A stretch of DNA of 64,000 bases from Nitratidesulfovibrio termitidis HI1 (GTDB lineage: Bacteria > Desulfobacterota > Desulfovibrionia > Desulfovibrionales > Desulfovibrionaceae), in assembly GCF_000504305.1 (NCBI RefSeq), contig NZ_KI632512.1, positions 3,412,404-3,476,403 on the forward strand. The letters run 5' to 3'. The notes beneath the pieces were generated by a model, which ran no database searches, had not been told where the DNA came from, and saw only the letters and a list, made by a program, of their open reading frames with translations. The number at the start of each line of letters is the position of its first letter. Position 1 is the first letter of the stretch. Below are positions 33,801 through 42,258 of this stretch, piece after piece. Position numbers and translations under genes: made by a program.

Positions 33801-34835
33801 ATGAAGTCGTTCAAGAAAGTGGCGCTTGCCGCCGCGCTTGTGCTTTCGCTGGCCGGTGTGGCCGAAGCCCGCGACCAGATCCGCATCGTGGGCTCCAGCA
33901 CCGTGTATCCCTTCTCCAGCGCCGTGGCCGAAGAATTCGGCGCCACCAACAAGCAGTTCAAGTCGCCCGTGGTCGAATCCACCGGTTCCGGCGGCGGTCA
34001 CAAGCTGTTCTACGCGGGCGTCGGCCCCGACACCCCGGACGTCACCAACTCTTCCCGCCGCATGAAGGTGGAGGAATTCGAGACCAACGCCAAGAACGGC
34101 GTCACCGACATCACCGAAGCCAAGATCGGCTTTGACGGCATCGTCATCGCCCAGAACATCGGCAACGCCGACATGAACCTGTCCCTGAAGGACCTGGCCC
34201 TGGCCGTGCTGGAAGAAGTGCCCGTGGACGGCAAGCTGGCGCCCAACCCCTACAAGACCTGGAAGCAGCTGAACCCGGCCCTGCCCGATCGCAAGATCGT
34301 CATCTACGGCCCGCCCGCCACTTCCGGCACCCGCGACGCCTTCATCGAAATGGTGGTCGAAAAGTTCACCGGCAAGGACGAGACCTTCAAGGCCGTGCTT
34401 GGCAAGGACGCCACCCAGTACAAGAAGATTCGCCAGGACGGCCCCTACGTGCCCGCCGGTGAAAACGACAACCTCATCGTGCAGAAGCTGACCAAGGACA
34501 CGGAAGCCGTGGGCATCTTCGGCTACAGCTTCCTGGCCGAGAACAAGGACCGCATCAAGGGCTGCACCGTGGAAGGCAACGCCCCCACCTTCGACAACAT
34601 CTCTTCGGCCAAGTACCCCATCTCGCGCGCGCTGTACTTCTACGTGAAGGACGCCCACGTGGGTAAGATCGCCGGTCTGAAGGAATACGTGGACCTGTTC
34701 ATGTCCGAAAAGATGATCGGCGACGCCGGTTACCTGAAGACCATCGGTCTCATCCCGCTGCCCGCCGCCGAACGCGAAAAGGTGCGCAAGGACGTGACCA
34801 GCCTCAAGAAGCTGACCGCCGCCGACCTGAAGTAG
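33801..34835 (+). CDS. pstS: Phosphate ABC transporter, periplasmic phosphate-binding protein
   Basis: 344 residues; GGGAGG lies before the ATG. The signal peptide is MKSFKKVALAAALVLSLAGVAEA. The mature protein has the PstS signatures IRIVGSSTVYPFSSAVAEEF and VVESTGSGGGHKLF (phosphate-contacting Ser/Thr/Gly), SSRRMKVEEFE, and the SGTRDAF loop with its Arg and Asp. It delivers inorganic phosphate to PstC-PstA. A hairpin just after the stop may let pstS mRNA exceed that of the permeases. It is first in the pst unit. Confidence 0.96.
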   Translation: MKSFKKVALAAALVLSLAGVAEARDQIRIVGSSTVYPFSSAVAEEFGATNKQFKSPVVESTGSGGGHKLFYAGVGPDTPDVTNSSRRMKVEEFETNAKNGVTDITEAKIGFDGIVIAQNIGNADMNLSLKDLALAVLEEVPVDGKLAPNPYKTWKQLNPALPDRKIVIYGPPATSGTRDAFIEMVVEKFTGKDETFKAVLGKDATQYKKIRQDGPYVPAGENDNLIVQKLTKDTEAVGIFGYSFLAENKDRIKGCTVEGNAPTFDNISSAKYPISRALYFYVKDAHVGKIAGLKEYVDLFMSEKMIGDAGYLKTIGLIPLPAAEREKVRKDVTSLKKLTAADLK

Positions 34836-34850
34836 CAACAAGCCGCACGT

Positions 34851-34878
34851 GCCGGGGAAGGACATCTCCTTCCCCGGC
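34851..34878 (+). promoter_or_regulatory. Perfect hairpin between pstS and pstC
   Basis: GCCGGGGAAGGA-CATC-TCCTTCCCCGGC, 12-bp perfect arms, 15 nt after the pstS stop, with no T-run. Likely an mRNA stabiliser or partial attenuator giving more binding protein than permease (inference). Confidence 0.65.
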
Positions 34879-34926
34879 CTTCACCATTTCCGGGGGGTGC
34901 GCGCCCTCCGGCCAACGGGAACGCAC

Positions 34927-36171
34927 ATGACCATGGGAAGCGCGTTGCAGATGGCCCTGATGGCCATATTGCCGCTTTCGGTGCTGGCGTACATGGCAGC
35001 CCGCCGCAGGGCGGGGGCCGATAATGCGCGGGGCACGGAATTTCATTCGCCGCTCGTGTACTACGGGTGGTATTCGTGCCTGTGGGTGGCCCTGCCGTCC
35101 ATGGGGCTGTTCGTGCTGGCGGGGCTGCTGCACCTGCTGCACATCGCCACCGTGCCCGGGCCGGTGCTGGCGGGCGGGGGCGTGGCCCTGGCCGCGTTCG
35201 GCCTGGTGTGGTCGCAGCGGGCCATCGGGCGAGACTTCCGCGCCATCCACAGCGTGGAGGGCGCGGTGCGCTGGGCGCTCATCGGGGCCTCGTGCCTTTC
35301 CATCCTCATCACCATAGGCATCGTTGTCTCGGTGGTGTTCGAGGCCATGCAGTTCTTCCGCCTGGTGAACCTGTGGGACTTCCTGACCGGCACCAAGTGG
35401 AGCCCGGAAACGGCCTTTCTGATTTCCACGGGCCGGGCCGACGGCAACGTGGCCACGCCGGAATTCGGATCGTTGCCGCTGTTCGCGGGCACCTTCTACA
35501 TCACCGCCGTGGCCATGCTGGTGGCCGTACCCATGGGGCTGTTCGCCGCGGTGTACATGGCGGAATACGCCAGCCAGCGGGTGCGGCGCATCGCCAAGCC
35601 CGCGCTGGAAATCCTGGCGGGCATCCCCACCGTGGTCTACGGGTTCTTCGCCGCCATCACGGTCAGCCCGCTCATCGTGCACCTGGCCGAGTCCATGGGG
35701 CTGGAGGCGGAATACACCAACGCCCTGGCGCCGGGACTGGTCATGGGGGTGATGATCATTCCGCTGGTCTCCTCGCTGTCGGACGACGTGATCAACGCCG
35801 TGCCCCAGGCCATGCGCGAAGGTTCGTACGCGCTGGGCGCCACCACGTCCGAAACCATCCGCAAGGTGGTGCTGCCCGCCGCCCTGCCGGGTGTGGTTTC
35901 CGCCGTGCTGCTGGCCGTGTCTCGCGCGGTGGGCGAAACCATGATCGTGGTCATGGCCGCCGGGCTCATGCCCAACCTGACGTGGAACCCGTTGAAGAGC
36001 ATGACCACGGTCACCGTGAGCATCGTGGATTCGCTGACCGGCGACCAGGCCTTCGACAGCCCGCAGACCCTTTCGGCCTTCGGGCTGGGGCTGGTGCTGC
36101 TGGTGCTGACGCTGGTGCTCAACGTGGTGTCGCTGGTGGTCATCCGCAAGTTCCGCGAACAGTACGAGTAG
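34927..36171 (+). CDS. pstC: Phosphate ABC transporter permease PstC
   Basis: 414 residues, longer than the roughly 320 of E. coli PstC. The extra part is an N-terminal region with about three hydrophobic helices (LMAILPLSVLAYMAARR, GLFVLAGLLHLLHIATV, LAGGGVALAAFGLVW) before the canonical core. The core has the permease TM block from FAGTFYITAVAMLVAVPMG and the cytoplasmic EAA-like loop (EGSYALGATTSETIRKVVLP) that couples to the ATPase. Two close ATGs (34927, 34933) are possible; the first is used. pstA follows after 9 nt. Confidence 0.94.
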   Translation: MTMGSALQMALMAILPLSVLAYMAARRRAGADNARGTEFHSPLVYYGWYSCLWVALPSMGLFVLAGLLHLLHIATVPGPVLAGGGVALAAFGLVWSQRAIGRDFRAIHSVEGAVRWALIGASCLSILITIGIVVSVVFEAMQFFRLVNLWDFLTGTKWSPETAFLISTGRADGNVATPEFGSLPLFAGTFYITAVAMLVAVPMGLFAAVYMAEYASQRVRRIAKPALEILAGIPTVVYGFFAAITVSPLIVHLAESMGLEAEYTNALAPGLVMGVMIIPLVSSLSDDVINAVPQAMREGSYALGATTSETIRKVVLPAALPGVVSAVLLAVSRAVGETMIVVMAAGLMPNLTWNPLKSMTTVTVSIVDSLTGDQAFDSPQTLSAFGLGLVLLVLTLVLNVVSLVVIRKFREQYE

Positions 36172-36180
36172 GGGGGCAGC

Positions 36181-37350
36181 ATGGCATCATTGTTCGGCAT
36201 CGACGAAAAGAAACTGCTGCGCAGGCGGCGCGCGGCCGAAAGGCGCTTTCGCCTGTGCGCCATTTCCGCGCTGTTCCTGGCCGGGGCGTTCCTGGTGTTC
36301 TTCCTGTTCGACATCACCATGAAGGGGTACCCCGCCTTCCAGCAGGCGGAACTGCTGGTGACCGTGAACTACACGGCCGAGGCGCACGACAACCCCTACG
36401 CCGCCATGGATCCGGACACGGTGCAGATTGTCTCGCGCAGCTTCACCCGGCTCATCCCGTCCATGATGGCCGAGAACAGCCGGCTCATCGGCACCTCGCA
36501 GGAACTGTGGGTGCTGGCCAGCGCGGACACCGACCAGTACATGAAGGGGAACCCCAACCGGCTGCGGCCCAGGCACCAGACGCTGGTGGACACCATGCGC
36601 CAGGAAGGCAGGGCGCGGCTGTCCTTCAACTGGGGGTTCTTCGAGGCGGGCGATTCCAAGCTGCCGGAACTGGCGGGCATTCGCGCGGCGGCCATCGGCT
36701 CGCTGTACGTGCTGCTGATCACCCTGGCCATCAGCTTTCCCGTGGGGGTGATGTGCGCGGTGTATCTGGAGGAATTCGCGCCGGACAACCGGCTGACCCA
36801 GATCATCGAGGTGAACATCAACAACCTGGCGGCCATCCCGTCCATCCTGTACGGGCTGCTGGGGCTGGCCATCTTCATCAACTTCATGGGCGTGCCCCGT
36901 TCGTCCGCCATGGTGGGCGGGCTTACCCTGTCGCTGATGACCCTGCCCGCCATCATCATCAGCACGCGGGCGGCCATCCGGTCCATTCCCCCGTCCATTC
37001 GTGAGGCGGCACTGGCCCTTGGGGCCACGCCGTTGCAGGTGGTGTGGCACCACGTGCTGCCGCTGTCGCTGCCGGGCGTCCTGACCGGCACCATCATCGG
37101 CCTGGCCCGCGCCATGGGCGAAACCGCGCCCCTGCTCATCGTGGGCATGATGGCCTACATCCCGGAAGCGCCGGAAAACTTCAACAGCGCGGCCACGGTG
37201 CTGCCCGCCCAGATATTCACCTGGGCGTCTGATTCGCAGCGGGCCTTTTCCGAACGCACCGCAGCGGGCATCATGGTGCTGCTGGTGTTGCTGCTGGGCA
37301 TGAACGCCACGGCCATCTGGCTGCGCAACAAGTACGAGCGCAAGTGGTAG
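36181..37350 (+). CDS. pstA: Phosphate ABC transporter permease PstA
   Basis: 389 residues with GGGGGGC before the ATG. TM1 is at LCAISALFLAGAFLVFFLF; then a periplasmic insertion of about 120 residues (VNYTAEAHDNPYAAMD onward) absent from short PstA forms; then the permease core with SLYVLLITLAISFPVGVMCA and the EAA-type loop EAALALGATPLQVVWHHVLP. It pairs with PstC. No pstB ATPase or phoU follows: a terminator comes 50 nt later, so the ATPase must be encoded elsewhere. Confidence 0.94.
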   Translation: MASLFGIDEKKLLRRRRAAERRFRLCAISALFLAGAFLVFFLFDITMKGYPAFQQAELLVTVNYTAEAHDNPYAAMDPDTVQIVSRSFTRLIPSMMAENSRLIGTSQELWVLASADTDQYMKGNPNRLRPRHQTLVDTMRQEGRARLSFNWGFFEAGDSKLPELAGIRAAAIGSLYVLLITLAISFPVGVMCAVYLEEFAPDNRLTQIIEVNINNLAAIPSILYGLLGLAIFINFMGVPRSSAMVGGLTLSLMTLPAIIISTRAAIRSIPPSIREAALALGATPLQVVWHHVLPLSLPGVLTGTIIGLARAMGETAPLLIVGMMAYIPEAPENFNSAATVLPAQIFTWASDSQRAFSERTAAGIMVLLVLLLGMNATAIWLRNKYERKW

Positions 37351-37400
37351 GGGCGGCGCGAGCCGCGCTTGGTGCTAGGAAACAGGCAGAGATGCACGAA

Positions 37401-37428
37401 CGGCGGCCCCACAGGGGGCCGCCGTTTT
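37401..37428 (+). terminator. Intrinsic terminator of the pst operon
   Basis: CGGCGGCCCC-ACAG-GGGGCCGCCG followed by TTTTC. It is part of a 34-bp sequence (37396-37429) repeated with two changes at 39500-39533. Confidence 0.9.
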
Positions 37429-37448
37429 CATGTTCTGCGCACGGGAAA

Positions 37449-38261
37449 TCAGCCGTTGGTATAGACGGACAGCAGAAAGCCCACGCGGTCGGAGTATTCG
37501 GCCATGTCGAGCGTCTTCAGTTCCGCATCGGCGGGGTCGATGATCGTCAGCTCCGAAAAGGCCACGCCCCTGGAGGGCGGCAGGAACGGCAACAGGGGAT
37601 TGACGAAGGAATAGCGCGCGCCCACCACCAGCACCGCATGCCCGACGCCGGTTTGCTGGTTCGTTATGCCGAGCATCACAGGCTGGTTGTTGCCCAGCGT
37701 CTTGACGAGATGCATGGCTCCCGCCTCGGTGAGCGTGGTGTTCACGAAGCCCATGGAACGCAGCATGTCGGCCACGCTGCCCGCCTTGCCTGCGTCGTCG
37801 GTCTTGCTCTTGTACCGTGCGACGATGGTCTCCTGGTCGATGTATCTGCCGTCGCGCGACCCGATAAGACACTGGACGCATGCCGCCCAGCAGTATTCCT
37901 CGTCCTTCTGTTTTTCCGGCTTTGCTATCTGTGTACAGCTGATGGTGTAATCGTTGGTTCCAATGCTCTGGGACTTATACATGAAGTTGGTCTGCGGGGT
38001 GACGGTAATGGCCTTGCCATTCACCTTGATCTTGCTGCTCAGATCGTATGCCGCCTGGAAAGCGTTGCTGATCTCCTTGCGCATGTCATGCTGCTTCGAC
38101 AGGATATCCACATTGTATGTCTTTCTGTAATATTCGACGGAGGTGATCCGTTGTTCCAGTGTCGGAACAGGGATGGGCCCCACCGTGGTCATTCCCGTGG
38201 TGACGCAGCCGCTCAAAAGGATGAGGAGGACGAGGGCGGGTAAAAATGACGGCGCATGCAT
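37449..38261 (-). CDS. Lipoprotein with papain-like cysteine protease domain
   Basis: 270 residues. The N-terminal signal ends in a lipobox LSGC (C19), so the mature protein should be lipid-anchored. A helical stretch is followed by a papain-like (C39/AvrRpt2-type) fold: nucleophile C124 in EEYCWAACVQC, histidine H208 in GVGHAVLVVGA and the Asp at 242 in IIDPADAE. The upstream Gln/Ser region (TISCTQIAK) may give the oxyanion hole. All catalytic residues are present; the substrate is unknown. GAGGG precedes the ATG at 38261, and the previous stop is one base away, so it is co-translated with the small lipoprotein. Codon use is more AT-rich than in neighbours, a hint of transfer. Confidence 0.82.
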   Translation of the reverse strand: MHAPSFLPALVLLILLSGCVTTGMTTVGPIPVPTLEQRITSVEYYRKTYNVDILSKQHDMRKEISNAFQAAYDLSSKIKVNGKAITVTPQTNFMYKSQSIGTNDYTISCTQIAKPEKQKDEEYCWAACVQCLIGSRDGRYIDQETIVARYKSKTDDAGKAGSVADMLRSMGFVNTTLTEAGAMHLVKTLGNNQPVMLGITNQQTGVGHAVLVVGARYSFVNPLLPFLPPSRGVAFSELTIIDPADAELKTLDMAEYSDRVGFLLSVYTNG

Positions 38262-38262
38262 G

Positions 38263-38433
38263 TCACTGGCCCTCTTGCCGGGTGGCGTCCTGCGCGGCTT
38301 GCCCCGCATGCTGCTGGGAGGTGGAGGTTGTTCCCGCAGGTTTCGGAGGATTGTAGGCGAAAGGTTTGCCGTACGTTCCGCATCCGGCGAGCGTCGCAAG
38401 CAGAAAACATGCTGCGAGACATTTCATTTTCAT
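38263..38433 (-). CDS. Small lipoprotein (56 residues)
   Basis: A short gene. ATG at 38433 with GGGAGGGCC 7-8 nt upstream; stop TGA one base before the protease ATG. The product begins MKMKCLAACFLLATLAGCG, a lipoprotein signal with lipobox LAGC (C18), followed by a 38-residue Pro/Gln/Thr-rich tail (GTYGKPFAYNPPKPAG, then TTSTSQQHAGQAAQD). The ribosome site, lipobox and coupling to the next gene make it real despite its size. It may be a partner, anchor or inhibitor of the protease; this is not shown by the sequence. Confidence 0.8.
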   Translation of the reverse strand: MKMKCLAACFLLATLAGCGTYGKPFAYNPPKPAGTTSTSQQHAGQAAQDATRQEGQ

Positions 38434-38463
38434 GACAAGGCCCTCCCGGTTTTTGATGGTTGA

Positions 38464-39084
38464 TCAAGAGTTGTATTTTTTCCTTCTTGTTTCCTGTACT
38501 TGCATGAGCATTTTCTTGAGGATATCCTCGTAGATATCCTTCGTTGTGGTGAATTGGTCGTCCAACGCCCTGCGTGCCTGAGCGCACTGGGAGATTTCCT
38601 GGACGTGCATGTTGAAATACACGTCTATATTCCGTTCAAGGGAGACGATGTCTTCGGATATCGGGTCGTGAGCGGACATTCTGGAAAAATACACCTTGGC
38701 CATGGCGCAGGCCGCATCATAGGGTTCCGTCATCGTGACGGAATTGTACGTCTTGGAGTGTTCCCTGCGGGTTTCCACGTCGTCGGGGCGCTGTCCGCAT
38801 GCAATGCCAAGCTCAAGATCCTTGACCTGCGACATCAAATTCATCGTCGTTGTAATCGATTTGGAGAAATATCGTATTGTGTCTTCCTGCTTCTGCAGAA
38901 GTTCGAGCTGATAGCGTTCTTTTGATTCACGTTCGCTCATGACCCACGGAAACAGAATACTGACCAGCATGGCGGTCATGAGGGGAGTATTCAGTATCAA
39001 CAAGGTGGTAATGAATTTTTTGGATGAACAGCACGGATGTGAGTGTGCATCATGAGGATGTAATGGGCAGTTGCGTATGCTCAT
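38464..39084 (-). CDS. Single-pass membrane protein of unknown function
   Basis: 206 residues, unrecognised. One strong TM helix (about 24-49, FITTLLILNTPLMTAMLVSILF) follows a short Cys/His-rich N-terminus (CPLHPHDAHSHPCC). The rest is helical and charged, with predicted coiled coil (SERESKERYQLELLQKQEDTI) and several Cys (LGIACGQ, YDAACAMAK, EISQCAQA). The start at 39084 has only a weak ribosome site; a later Met is possible. It is first in a three-gene unit with the two lipoproteins. Base composition is AT-richer than the flanks, suggesting acquisition. Confidence 0.7.
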   Translation of the reverse strand: MSIRNCPLHPHDAHSHPCCSSKKFITTLLILNTPLMTAMLVSILFPWVMSERESKERYQLELLQKQEDTIRYFSKSITTTMNLMSQVKDLELGIACGQRPDDVETRREHSKTYNSVTMTEPYDAACAMAKVYFSRMSAHDPISEDIVSLERNIDVYFNMHVQEISQCAQARRALDDQFTTTKDIYEDILKKMLMQVQETRRKKYNS

Positions 39085-39499
39085 GGTTGTGCAGGGGGTG
39101 TTTCGATTTCTATTTCAAGGCGATTTGTCCGGAATGGACGCTAATTGTTTATGAGGTGCGCATTGCTATGCAGATTTTCAGATGAATAATGTGTTTGAAA
39201 TTTACTATAAATACAAATTGTTGCAGTGTGTTTATGGCAAGATGTATCGTGCTGCATGCCTGTGTTGCAGGCATGAATGAGCCATGCGCGCACGACAGCC
39301 AATGCAGAACATATTCTCCAAAGGGTGATGTTTGCGGTAGTATGCCTTGCTTCAATACTTTATTCAATATCTATTTTCATATATCCGTATGATCGTTTGC
39401 CATGGAACAGACTCTGGGGGGCCAGAGTCATCCTGCTTTGGAAACGGCGTTGATCGGGATGGCGCGGGCCGCGCCCGGTATCGTCCGCCCCATGTGACG
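39085..39499. other. AT-rich gap with a possible 31-codon remnant
   Basis: Most of this stretch is AT-rich and should contain the promoter of the three-gene unit. At 39402-39497 an ORF encodes 31 residues (MEQTLGGQSHPALETALIGM onward) ending 2 nt before the terminator repeat. It lacks a ribosome site and may be the 3' end of a broken gene. Confidence 0.35.
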
Positions 39500-39504
39500 A
39501 CGAA

Positions 39505-39533
39505 CGGCGGCCCCGAAGGGGGCCGCCGTTTTC
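39505..39533 (+). terminator. Plus-strand terminator without an upstream plus-strand gene
   Basis: CGGCGGCCCC-GAA-GGGGGCCGCCG followed by TTTTC. It is a near-copy of the pst terminator (37401-37428) and forms the second of the 34-bp direct repeats bracketing the lipoprotein cluster. Confidence 0.8.
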
Positions 39534-39555
39534 GCGCGCGAGGGGAGGGGGACGG

Positions 39556-40788
39556 CTACAGCGCGGGGCCGCCCACCACGGCGTCGGGGAACAGGGGGGG
39601 GAAGAGATCGGAAAGGGCAAAGGTGGGCAGGGCCACCCGCACCGGGGCCACATGGGTGGCTGCCTGAAGCAGTCCCGTCCGCAGCAGCAGGCTGAGCACG
39701 CGGCGGCCCGTGCGCTGGCTTTTACCGAGCACCATGGTGGCCATGCCGCGTTCCAACTCGCCGGTTTCAAAGACCAGGGCCAGCAGGCGGGCCACCAGCG
39801 CCGCGTCCTCCGACCGGAGGACGCCCGCCGCCTGGGGAATGCCCACAAGATGCCGATGCACCACGGTCTGGTAGCGCAGGGCGATGTTCCGGACGTTGAG
39901 GCTGGCGGCCATGAAGCTGATCTGGTCCAGGCAGGTTTCGAGGACGAACGCGCAGAAGTCCGCCAGGTCGACCAGGCCGAAGCGGCCGTCGCGTTGCGGG
40001 TCGGCGGCGTTCAGGTGGATGAAGTACCCTGCCCGGTCGCGGGAGATGCCGCGTGAGAAGGACCAGGCGCCGCTCTCGTTGATTCCGGCCGCGCGCAGGT
40101 AGAGTTCGGTCAGCAGGCGCACCACGCGGCCGTTGCCGTCACGGAAGGGGTGAAGCCACGTCAGCCTGTGGTGGCTGGCGGCCGCCGCGATGAGCCTGTC
40201 CAGTCCGTGGTGGCGGTCTGGCGCGTATGCTTCGGCAAACTGGCGCATCAACCCGGGCAGGTCGCGGGCCAGCGGGCCGTGGATGCTGGCCCCGCCGTCC
40301 ACGGACACTTCGCGGTCGCGCAACTGGCCGGGCGTCACGGAAATGTCGGTGAACCGGCCCCCGGAATGCACATACTGGTGCGCCTCGGGCAGGTGGCTGA
40401 AAAATTCGCGGTGCATGTCCAGCAGGAAGTCCGTGGAGCAGATGTCGCGGGGCGCTTCTGCCAGTTGCCGCAGCAGGGCTGACTCCGTTTCCACGTGGGC
40501 GAGGCCCAGTTCCTGCGCGTAACGGCGTTGGTCGTCGGGCGAAAAGCGCTGTTGGTACGCGGCCTCGATGGCGAAGATGGACGTCCTGCTGCCTTCGATC
40601 AGGTTGCTGTGGTAGCTGTTCAGCAGTTTGACGCGCTCGCGCAGCGTATCCGCCGTCAGTGGATGCAGGCTGCCGTCCAGTTGGGCGGAGGCGCGCACCA
40701 CCGCCAGCGCCTGATCGCGCAGTTCATCAAGGTGTTGCCCCTCGGGCAGGACAGGAGCCAGCGTGGCCGGTATGTTGTCCGGTTTCAT
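39556..40788 (-). CDS. Fic-domain AMP transferase-like protein
   Basis: 410 residues. The Fic active-site loop HPFRDGNGR (H213) is intact, so transfer of AMP (or another phosphate-linked group) to protein hydroxyls is expected. An N-terminal inhibitory helix is visible: SNLIEG (S61-E65-G66) fits the (S/T)xxxE(G/N) motif of self-inhibited (class II) Fic proteins, where the Glu blocks ATP. The C-terminal 110 residues include a winged-helix-like part (LERGMATMVLGKSQRTGRRVL). The ATG at 40788 lies only 8 nt from a -10 box and lacks a ribosome site, so the mRNA may be leaderless. It stands alone. Confidence 0.92.
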   Translation of the reverse strand: MKPDNIPATLAPVLPEGQHLDELRDQALAVVRASAQLDGSLHPLTADTLRERVKLLNSYHSNLIEGSRTSIFAIEAAYQQRFSPDDQRRYAQELGLAHVETESALLRQLAEAPRDICSTDFLLDMHREFFSHLPEAHQYVHSGGRFTDISVTPGQLRDREVSVDGGASIHGPLARDLPGLMRQFAEAYAPDRHHGLDRLIAAAASHHRLTWLHPFRDGNGRVVRLLTELYLRAAGINESGAWSFSRGISRDRAGYFIHLNAADPQRDGRFGLVDLADFCAFVLETCLDQISFMAASLNVRNIALRYQTVVHRHLVGIPQAAGVLRSEDAALVARLLALVFETGELERGMATMVLGKSQRTGRRVLSLLLRTGLLQAATHVAPVRVALPTFALSDLFPPLFPDAVVGGPAL

Positions 40789-40796
40789 ATGCCGAA

Positions 40797-40825
40797 TATA
40801 TAGGGAGATACGAACAAAAAGGCAA
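40797..40825 (-). promoter_or_regulatory. Promoter of the Fic gene, giving a leaderless or nearly leaderless mRNA
   Basis: On the minus strand TTGCCT (40825-40820), 17-bp spacer, TATATA (40802-40797). Transcription should begin at about 40789-40791, at or 1-3 nt before the ATG at 40788. Confidence 0.65.
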
Positions 40826-41274
40826 TGTGTTTTGGCCGGTTCATTGGCCGGTTCGTAGCGTGGGTTTGGGGAGGAGGATTCGCCCGCCCACGGCAGCGGG
40901 AGAAGACGGTTGCGACTTTTGTTGACTTCGATTTTCATTTTCAATACACAGGGAGTGCCGCCGACGTGGCCCACCCGGCACCGATGACGCCGCCCCCCTG
41001 CGTCACGGAAGCGAGACAAACGGGCCGCAACCCCCATCGGCGTCACGCCTGCTCCGTGGCTGTTCCGCATTGTGCCTTAATCCGGCGGGATGCGGCGGCG
41101 GCCCGGCAGGGCGGCGTGCCCGGCATGTGCCTTCCCCCAACATGGTGTCCGTCCAATACGCCTCGCTGCGGGGTTTGCCGGGTGCGCCGCGCCTTACGGC
41201 GGCGTTGTCCGGCTTCGTCGATACCATCTGCCGCCGTCCCCCCTTCTCGCCATTCCTTCACCCCCGGAGCCTTC
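40826..41274. other. Gap upstream of the MoxR gene
   Basis: No gene is supported. The AT-rich spot at 40915-40950 has TTGACT (40922) followed by GATTTTCATTTTCAAT, partly like a Fur site but without full symmetry, and a poor -10. It may be the promoter of the MoxR unit, about 330 bp before its start. Confidence 0.35.
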
Positions 41275-42258
41275 ATGATTCCTTCCCAGATTGCTCGCGC
41301 CCTTGCCACGCTGGTGGCCATTCGCCGTCCCGTGTTCCTGTGGGGTGCGCCGGGCGTGGGCAAGAGCCGGGTGGTGGCGCAGGTTGCCCACGACCTTGGC
41401 ATGGACCTGCGCGACATCCGCGCCGTGCTGCTGGATCCCGTGGACCTGCGCGGCCTGCCCACCATCGACGCCGCCGGGCGCGCCCGGTGGTGCCCGCCCT
41501 CGTTCCTGCCCGATGACGGACGGGGCATCCTGTTTCTGGACGAACTGAACGCCGCGCCGCCGCTGGTGCAGGCTGCCTGCTACCAGTTGATTCTGGACCG
41601 CCAGCTTGGCGAGTACCGCCTGCCCGATGGCTGGGCCGTGGTGGCGGCGGGCAACCGCGAGCAGGACCGGGCGGTAACCCACCGCATGCCCACCGCGCTG
41701 GCCAACCGCATGGTGCACCTGGACTTCGAGACGGACCTCGACGACTGGCTGGGCTGGGCGCAGACGGCGAACATCCGTTCCGAGGTCACGGCCTTTTTGC
41801 GCTTTCGCCCGCGCCTGCTGCACGACTTCGACCCCGCCGTGGCCGATCGCGCCTTTCCTTCGCCGCGCACCTGGGAATACGTGTCCGACATGCTGGCCGC
41901 CGGGCCTGACGAGGCCGTGGAATACGACCTGGTGCGCGGGGCCGTGGGCGAAGGGGCCGCCGCAGAATTCGCGGGATTTCTGCGGGTGTGGCGCGACCTG
42001 CCGGAGCCGGACGCCGTGCTGGCCGCTCCGCATGACGCCCCCGTGCCCGACGAGCCTGCTGCCGCCTACGCCATCTGCGAGGCGCTGGCCCGCCATGCCG
42101 CGCCCGACACCATGGATGCGCTGGTCTGCTACGCCGACCGCCTGCCCGTGGAATTCGGCGTGCTGCTGATGCGCGATTCCGTGCGCGCCGACACCACGGT
42201 GGTGGAAACGCCGTCCTTCGCGCGGTGGGCGCAGGCCAACGCCCACGTGCTGCTGTGA
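41275..42258 (+). CDS. MoxR-family AAA+ ATPase
   Basis: 327 residues; CCCCGGAGC precedes the ATG. Walker A is GAPGVGKS (24-31), Walker B GILFLDELNAAPP, sensor 1 VVAAGN, Arg-rich NREQDRAVTHRMPTALANRM. MoxR ATPases act as chaperones that mature or load metal-dependent partner complexes and are usually encoded next to a von Willebrand A (VWA) protein, as here. The C-terminal third is a helical lid specific to this subfamily. The trio MoxR, VWA-like and a small partner is compact and probably works together. Confidence 0.93.
   Translation: MIPSQIARALATLVAIRRPVFLWGAPGVGKSRVVAQVAHDLGMDLRDIRAVLLDPVDLRGLPTIDAAGRARWCPPSFLPDDGRGILFLDELNAAPPLVQAACYQLILDRQLGEYRLPDGWAVVAAGNREQDRAVTHRMPTALANRMVHLDFETDLDDWLGWAQTANIRSEVTAFLRFRPRLLHDFDPAVADRAFPSPRTWEYVSDMLAAGPDEAVEYDLVRGAVGEGAAAEFAGFLRVWRDLPEPDAVLAAPHDAPVPDEPAAAYAICEALARHAAPDTMDALVCYADRLPVEFGVLLMRDSVRADTTVVETPSFARWAQANAHVLL

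Noticed and set aside
40922-40948. Fur box before the MoxR gene
   Set aside because: TTTTCATTTTCAAT resembles half of the porin Fur site but lacks the inverted partner. It reads as two direct A/T-rich words.
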